A DNA stretch of 25,215 bases, from positions 1 through 25,215 of the IMG/VR virus record IMGVR_UViG_3300038436_000055, one strand, 5' to 3'. Of the stretch, positions 21,826 to 25,215 are shown in pieces. Made by a program: the position numbers and the translations under genes. Numbering within the stretch: position 1 is the stretch's first letter; the number at the start of each line of letters is the position of its first letter. The DNA is from a virus. The notes beneath the pieces are model-generated. The model saw only the letters and a program-made list of their open reading frames with translations, did not search any database and was not told the origin of the DNA.

Positions 21826-22107
21826 TTATATACCCGCGGTTCTCCTTTCTTTTTTCACTTTTCTAATCGCCGCCCGAAGGGGACAATCCTCTTCAAGGTG
21901 GAAGAAGTCCAGATCATCTTGTGTAAGGTGATAGTATTCCCAAAGGCCGCGCTTTAGCGGAACGCGCACACGCCCGGGGTCTCGCTTCCAGACCCTGACG
22001 GCGCCGTTCACCTTCCAGCGTGAACAGCTTCCATCGCTGTTGCGTGCGTTGTTTGCATGCAACATTTCCCCGTGCCGAAGTGCCTTTGCTTGGGCTAAGG
22101 TAATCAT
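21826..22107 (-). CDS. 93-aa conserved phage protein (MITLAQAKALRHGE family)
   Basis: Start ATG 22107 after AAGGAGAAAAC; a longer frame upstream lacks a ribosome site. The opening MITLAQAKALRHGEMLH, the middle SRWKVNGAVRVWKRDPGRVR and the end HLEEDCPL are recognisable as a frequent small phage protein of unknown function, about 90 aa with a beta-rich core and conserved Trp/Lys/Arg. The basic C-terminus (RKVKKERRTAGI) follows. It is the last gene before the terminator. Confidence 0.8.
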   Translation of the reverse strand: MITLAQAKALRHGEMLHANNARNSDGSCSRWKVNGAVRVWKRDPGRVRVPLKRGLWEYYHLTQDDLDFFHLEEDCPLRAAIRKVKKERRTAGI

Positions 22108-22153
22108 GTTTTCTCCTTTTGGCGAACGGCGGTCAACTCGGCGCCGTAGGCGC

Positions 22154-22462
22154 TTAGATTGCCTGCTTACGCAGGTTTGCTGGCAAGGTAAGCCGGTCAA
22201 TGATCTTCTGTAGCTGCTCTATTGGCCCAGCATCGCCGGGGCCGTTCTGGGCAAGCTCCAGAGTCTCTTCGCTTTCATCCTGATCTGGTCGCCGACCATA
22301 AATAGCAACTATACCTGTGGAGAGAACTTCCGCCGAGAGAATGAGCGCAGCGGTGTTTGCTCTTATCGCGTATTCCTCTCCAACAGGTGCGTAAACAAGC
22401 TGCGTTCGGCCAAATGGCCGAAGATACTGCGTTACCTCTACTTCGTCACGTTGCTTAGCCAT
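22154..22462 (-). CDS. 102-aa protein of unknown function
   Basis: ATG 22462 follows AGGAGGTATGAA. Most of the N-terminal 60 residues look like a beta-sandwich (VTQYLRPFGRTQLVYAPVG, NTAALILSAEVLSTGIVAIYG), followed by an acidic linker and a C-terminal helix (IEQLQKIIDRLTL). There is no recognisable domain or signal. The 30-aa membrane peptide gene ends 10 nt upstream of the start. Confidence 0.6.
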   Translation of the reverse strand: MAKQRDEVEVTQYLRPFGRTQLVYAPVGEEYAIRANTAALILSAEVLSTGIVAIYGRRPDQDESEETLELAQNGPGDAGPIEQLQKIIDRLTLPANLRKQAI

Positions 22463-22472
22463 TTCATACCTC

Positions 22473-22565
22473 CTAAGGATGAAGGCACTTGATGAGCGCC
22501 GCTAAGAGGAGCAATCCAAGGATCTCTATCATCAGGGCGTTGATGAAACCTCTAGCGAAGCTCAT
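22473..22565 (-). CDS. 30-aa membrane peptide
   Basis: ATG 22565 lies behind AAAAGGAGGCTTTGGC. The product, MSFARGFINALMIEILGLLL plus ten more residues, is one long hydrophobic helix with a single Arg near the start. It lies immediately upstream of the 102-aa gene, with the 102-aa gene's ribosome site overlapping its stop. It is a likely small membrane protein. Confidence 0.55.
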   Translation of the reverse strand: MSFARGFINALMIEILGLLLLAALIKCLHP

Positions 22566-22626
22566 GCCAAAGCCTCCTTTTCAAGGAAAAACAAAGGCGG
22601 AATTGCATGGTGAAGCTGAGCGTTGC

Positions 22627-22956
22627 CTAGAGCTCCCCAAGCTCAGCAAAGACTTCGTCAAGAGCGCCGAACAAATCCTCCTTTGAGATTGCTTCATGCC
22701 GCTTTGCTGCTTGCCACGCTTCAGCGATATACCGTCCATCTTTATCAAAAAACAGGACGAAACCGTCAGGGTATTCCCAACGCTGCCAGCCGAAGGGAAA
22801 CGTTTGGATTGCTGGAGCGCCGTGCCGCTTCCGCGCTTCCAGCCCGTCAAAGCAAAAGTGCCGTGTGGGCAGGCGAAAGCGAAGCTTGTAGGGACGTTGG
22901 TTGTCTGACGCTTCTTGGAGCGCCGCTTCGGTGAAAGGCAAGGCCCACGTCGTCAT
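22627..22956 (-). CDS. 109-aa protein with LDEVF-type C-terminal tail
   Basis: The start is ATG 22956, 6 nt after GGAGGTGCAAC. The core contains RPYKLRFRLPTRHFCFDGLE and FPFGWQRWEYPDGFVLFFDKDG, a beta-rich fold with conserved aromatics. The C-terminal helix SKEDLFGALDEVFAELGEL is strikingly similar to the tails of the 92- and 145-aa early proteins. No family is recognised. Confidence 0.65.
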   Translation of the reverse strand: MTTWALPFTEAALQEASDNQRPYKLRFRLPTRHFCFDGLEARKRHGAPAIQTFPFGWQRWEYPDGFVLFFDKDGRYIAEAWQAAKRHEAISKEDLFGALDEVFAELGEL

Positions 22957-22971
22957 GTTGCACCTCCATTT

Positions 22972-22993
22972 GGGGAGGGCTTCCACCCTCCCC
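22972..22993. other. 8-bp GC hairpin before the 109-aa gene
   Basis: GGGGAGGG and CCCTCCCC form an 8-bp stem with a 6-nt loop between the 51-aa gene's stop and the ribosome site of the 109-aa gene. No U-run follows on the minus strand, though ATTTT follows on the plus strand. It may affect stability or translation. Confidence 0.35.
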
Positions 22994-23003
22994 AGATTTT
23001 GTG

Positions 23004-23159
23004 TTATGCCGACTCGTGCTCAACGCCGAGCTCGATGCAAGCGAGCTTGCCGAGTTCCTCCCGCTCGGCGGGCTTGAGCGCCTTTAGCTCCTCGATGGTG
23101 ACCTTCCTTCCGTGGGGATCCTGCTCGAAATACGTCTTGATTGCGGTTACGTTCTTCAT
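23004..23159 (-). CDS. 51-aa conserved small phage protein
   Basis: ATG 23159 follows GGGGGTGCAAC. The protein reads MKNVTAIKTYFEQDPHGRKV followed by TIEELKALKPAEREELGKLA and a short C-terminus GVEHESA. The pattern (I-K-x-Y-F-E, R-K-V-T, E-E-L-K-A-L, E-L-G-K-L) recurs in small phage proteins of roughly 45-60 aa. It is a two-helix acidic protein. The function is unknown. Confidence 0.7.
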   Translation of the reverse strand: MKNVTAIKTYFEQDPHGRKVTIEELKALKPAEREELGKLACIELGVEHESA

Positions 23160-23211
23160 GTTGCACCCCCATGCTTTGGCATTGTTTGGCGCGTCAGCGC
23201 CATCGGCGTTA

Positions 23212-23226
23212 TTTCACGCCGTGAAA
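23212..23226. repeat. Palindrome TTTCAC-GCC-GTGAAA, copy C
   Basis: This is a 15-nt palindrome (7 bp around one base) in the leader between the 179-aa gene and the 51-aa gene. Adjacent to it GTGAA and TTCAC form another inverted repeat (23221-23236). It is the third exact copy of the outer 12 bases in this window. Confidence 0.5.
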
Positions 23227-23232
23227 AACCGT

Positions 23233-23772
23233 TCACAAAATACCTTCGTCGCGAAGCCTTTGGACCATTTGTTCTTCGTCGATCCGCGCTTCGCGCTGCG
23301 CTTTGTGCTTTATCTTGCCGAGCTTGTGCGCTCGTTTGCGCCGTTCAACCTGAGCCCAAGGGTGCTCAAATTCAGGATCACGCAAACGCCGCTTGTGCTC
23401 ATGCAGGATCAAATCGAACTTATCTTCAAAGCGAGATAGTGTGTGGAAACGCTGTGCGGGCAGGAAATTTCGAGGAGTCAAGCGAACCTGGGTTGCAAAT
23501 CCTCGGCTCATCGCCGAAAGAATCCCTTTGGGTATCACTAAAATGTGGACAATTTCAGCTTGGTGAATCAAGTGAAGCGCGGCGAAGTGCCAGCGTGTAG
23601 ACGTGTTGAACGTTGTATTCCATACATTATCGACGTTGCTTCGCACCTTTGCCAATCGAACGCCGAGGTTTGATCCTTCGATTAGGGCTACATGACCTTC
23701 CCAATGAGAAAAGGGAAGGTCATTTGCCAAGAGTCGCTCAACTAGTTGAGTCTTAAAGGTCTGAAAAGACAT
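23233..23772 (-). CDS. 179-aa basic protein of unknown function
   Basis: The start ATG 23772 overlaps the end of the metallopeptidase gene by 20 nt; the ribosome site is weak. The N-terminal ~90 residues are alpha/beta (VALIEGSNLGVRLAKV, FAALHLIHQAEIVHILVIP). The C-terminal half is highly basic and helical (RFEDKFDLILHEHKRRLRD, RRKRAHKLGKIKHKAQREAR), suggesting nucleic-acid contact. The closing residues are acidic. No family is recognised. Confidence 0.65.
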   Translation of the reverse strand: MSFQTFKTQLVERLLANDLPFSHWEGHVALIEGSNLGVRLAKVRSNVDNVWNTTFNTSTRWHFAALHLIHQAEIVHILVIPKGILSAMSRGFATQVRLTPRNFLPAQRFHTLSRFEDKFDLILHEHKRRLRDPEFEHPWAQVERRKRAHKLGKIKHKAQREARIDEEQMVQRLRDEGIL

Positions 23773-24190
23773 CGTCTATTGCCTTTTCAAGGTCGCCATT
23801 GGCAACCTTTTGTCTTGCCTCGAAACGCCGTAGTGCGTCAATCTCGTTCTCCCGCAGGACAGCGCCGCGCCAAACCAAATAGAGCATTTGTTGAGCCCAT
23901 TTGAAATGACATCCATGGGACGTTGCTTGTGGTGGTTTGTATTTGTGCGCCAATTCGTGCAACACTGTCCCTTCAGTGAGCCCACTATGATACAACTTCA
24001 TCCACCCTTTTCGAGTGTTGATTCGGCCATTCAAGCTCTTCGTTGTTGCGTTGTCAAACATCACAATAGGCGCCGTCCAACCAACGGCGTCACAAATTAG
24101 GTCTGTCATTGTTTGCGCCTCTTCGAGGGTTAGCCTCCGCTCATACTCTTTTGCGCCTATTGCCGTTTGGCTGTCACCAATGTATCGCAT
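23753..24190 (-). CDS. Probable zinc metallopeptidase with HELAH motif
   Basis: ATG 24190 after GGGAGGAGAAA. The motif LHELAHKYK (His78, Glu79, His82) is the HExxH zinc site; HGCHF follows 10 residues later (His92 or His95 as third ligand). This resembles SprT-like or related metallopeptidases. The 145-aa product is compact. Its substrate is unknown, and the gene lies in the early operon. The C-terminus ANGDLEKAIDDVFSDL is the best example of the shared IDDVF-type tail. Proteolytic function is inferred from the motif. Confidence 0.72.
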   Translation of the reverse strand: MRYIGDSQTAIGAKEYERRLTLEEAQTMTDLICDAVGWTAPIVMFDNATTKSLNGRINTRKGWMKLYHSGLTEGTVLHELAHKYKPPQATSHGCHFKWAQQMLYLVWRGAVLRENEIDALRRFEARQKVANGDLEKAIDDVFSDL

Positions 24191-24627
24191 TTTCTCCTCC
24201 CTTCCAGGATTTCTCGTTAGGTCTTTGTGCCATTTTTCCCAACCTTCCGGTTGCTTTCGCTTAGGGCGTTTTCACTGGGTAATTTCAATGGACATTTTGG
24301 GTGTAAACGCCGAAAATCATTCGCGAAATTGGGTCAAAAAATTCGGTTCCGGATAAATGCGAATATGTTATTGTAAATATTTGTAACTTATTGATATTAT
24401 TATACTTTTGTATTCCCGACCGGTTTGGTGGATTTACCCCCATCCGGGACGGAAAACCGCGAAATGGATTTTGTAACAATTCCATGGGTTTATCCCATGT
24501 ATGTCCATTGAAACGCCTCACCACCGTTAACCCCCCGAATCCATTGGATTTTTTGGTAACATCCCGTTATCATTGCCCTATTCCCTCACCAGAACCCACG
24601 CCGGCGGGCGTGGGCTCGGCGTGAAGG
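24191..24627. other. 437-bp gene-free region: candidate origin/control region
   Basis: No reading frame here has a ribosome site. Contents: an AT-rich core (about 24356-24418, roughly one-sixth G+C); a 13-bp perfect inverted repeat (TTTCAATGGACAT at 24283-24295 and its complement at 24501-24513); a direct repeat CGCGAAAT (24322-24329 and 24458-24465); a hairpin CATGGG-TTTAT-CCCATG (24483-24499); a short palindrome AATCCATTGGATT followed by T6 (24538-24555); and a terminator-like hairpin near 24595. These are properties of phage replication origins or large control regions. No consensus promoter for the metallopeptidase gene is visible. Confidence 0.5.
24595..24614 (-). terminator. GC hairpin after the 141-aa gene (weak terminator)
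   Basis: CCCACGCC and GGCGTGGG form an 8-bp stem around a 4-nt loop, 14-33 nt after the stop of the 141-aa gene. On the minus strand only TTCT follows, so it is a poor intrinsic terminator. It may stabilise the transcript end or slow RNA polymerase. Confidence 0.4.
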
Positions 24628-25053
24628 CTAGAGCAGCTTCGCAATCAACTTCGCTATGGCCCCTTGCCTCTTTTCAAGCGGCATTGCCATAACCTGCTCA
24701 TACCGCTCCGGCGCCTTGCTCTTTAAGATTTTCAACACAAGCTTTTCGTCACTTTCCATCGCCTCTCGCTTGGTTCGCCATTCCCCTGCGTAGAGTGCGG
24801 AGCACACCTTTTCCATGTTATCCTTCGCGATTTCCACGGTTCCCGCACCAGCGGCGCTATCGCGCAATTTCTGGTTCGCCCCGTGTTTTGCACTTTCCTT
24901 TACGATAAAGGGAAGCGCCATCCATGCAGCATGATCAAATCCCGGTGTTTTGGCGAAGTCGAACAAAAAACTTTTTCCGTCGACAAACGCCACTGAAAAT
25001 TGTGTTCCATCTTCATTCCATTCCGTCCCCCGAATCAATCTTTTCCTGGCCAT
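24628..25053 (-). CDS. 141-aa early protein of unknown function
   Basis: ATG 25053 follows AGGAGGATGTT. It is the first gene of the rightmost operon, 55 nt after the likely transcription start. The N-terminal 60 residues are an alpha/beta domain (MARKRLIRGTEWNEDGTQFS, VAFVDGKSFLFDF, WMALPFIVKESAKHG). The rest is helical and charged, ending in LEKRQGAIAKLIAKLL, an amphipathic helix. First early genes in phages are often host-takeover proteins; that is context only. Confidence 0.65.
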   Translation of the reverse strand: MARKRLIRGTEWNEDGTQFSVAFVDGKSFLFDFAKTPGFDHAAWMALPFIVKESAKHGANQKLRDSAAGAGTVEIAKDNMEKVCSALYAGEWRTKREAMESDEKLVLKILKSKAPERYEQVMAMPLEKRQGAIAKLIAKLL

Positions 25054-25093
25054 AACATCCTCCTGTTTTGTGCCCGCTATGCGAGCTTAATGT

Positions 25094-25108
25094 ATGGGCG
25101 GCGCCCAT
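25094..25108. promoter_or_regulatory. Palindrome ATGGGC-GGC-GCCCAT at the transcript start
   Basis: A 15-nt perfect 6-3-6 palindrome begins about 6 nt after the -10 box, spanning the expected start of transcription. It could be an operator overlapping +1, or give the mRNA a 5' stem-loop. Confidence 0.5.
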
Positions 25109-25114
25109 GATTGC

Positions 25115-25143
25115 AATGTAACACCTTGCCATTGGGATGTCAA
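25115..25143 (-). promoter_or_regulatory. Consensus sigma70 promoter for the rightmost early operon
   Basis: Minus-strand TTGACA (25138-25143), 17 nt spacer, TACATT (25115-25120). AT tracts (AAATAAAAATTTTTTGG) upstream of the -35 resemble an UP element. It drives the 141-aa gene leftward. Confidence 0.82.
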
Positions 25144-25175
25144 TAACGCAATATTCATGCCAAAAAATTTTTATT

Positions 25176-25215
25176 TGGGCCATTTGGGACAATATATTTT
25201 TGTGCCGATGGCCCA
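25176..25215. repeat. 8-bp inverted repeat at the window edge
   Basis: TGGGCCAT (25176-25183) and ATGGCCCA (25208-25215) bracket an AT-rich core with TATAT. It lies upstream of the early promoter. The window ends here, so the repeat may continue. It could be a regulator-binding site. Confidence 0.35.

Noticed and set aside
24365-24410. Plus-strand sigma70 promoter (TTGTAA then TATTAT)
   Set aside because: The boxes are poor, spacing is 18 nt, and no plus-strand gene follows; AT-richness explains the match.
1-25215. CRISPR array, insertion sequence or integrase
   Set aside because: No regularly spaced repeats, transposase or recombinase frame, or paired terminal repeats with target duplication were seen.

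Overview
The window is a dense piece of a tailed-bacteriophage genome. Genes are packed with 1-4 nt ATGA, TAATG or GTGA overlaps, and nearly every start has an AGGAG-type ribosome site. Two sigma70-type promoters with consensus -35 boxes point to a bacterial host; nothing in the sequence identifies the host. No integrase, CRISPR array, canonical tRNA or insertion sequence was found.

Positions 1-10418 (plus strand) hold the late virion cassette. It runs from the tail end of an upstream gene through a likely neck/tail adaptor, two fibre-like proteins, a large probable beta-propeller tail-hub protein, a GNAT acetyltransferase, and three successive large proteins (341, 425 and 881 aa) that look like a podovirus ejection (internal virion) set. 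The layout resembles P22-, T7- and SU10-like podoviruses. Assignments there rest on gene order and sequence character and are tentative.

Positions about 10345-21001 (minus strand) form a long leftward replication and recombination unit, convergent with the late genes. A consensus promoter at 21038-21066 starts it, directly ahead of a probable ribbon-helix-helix regulator. Next come a Cas4/RecB-like PD-(D/E)XK nuclease, a Sak4-like P-loop ATPase, two small Zn-binding proteins and an SSB/DUF669-like protein. After an intrinsic terminator lie small conserved phage genes separated by GC-rich structured spacers, then a ParB-DNA methyltransferase fusion, a uracil-DNA-glycosylase/family-A DNA polymerase fusion (the SPO1-type architecture) and a P-loop ATPase resembling DUF3987 replicative helicases. 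Together these supply a DNA replication and single-strand-annealing/recombination machine.

Positions about 21077-25215 (minus strand) are a second leftward early unit, driven by a consensus promoter at 25115-25143. It carries mostly small unknown proteins, a probable Zn metallopeptidase, two tiny membrane peptides and an internal intrinsic terminator. A 437-bp gene-free, partly very AT-rich stretch (24191-24627) carries repeats and is a candidate replication origin or control region.

Most unusual signals: (1) a nearly identical C-terminal peptide (IDDVF/LDEVF type) on at least three otherwise unrelated small early proteins; (2) two intercistronic elements (16343-16440 and 17397-17542) that fold on paper into tRNA-like multi-arm structures and share a sequence block; (3) three exact copies of the palindrome TTTCACnnnGTGAAA; (4) the glycosylase-polymerase fusion with a degraded Fe-S site; (5) a 242-nt dual-frame overlap at the 3' end of the acetyltransferase gene.
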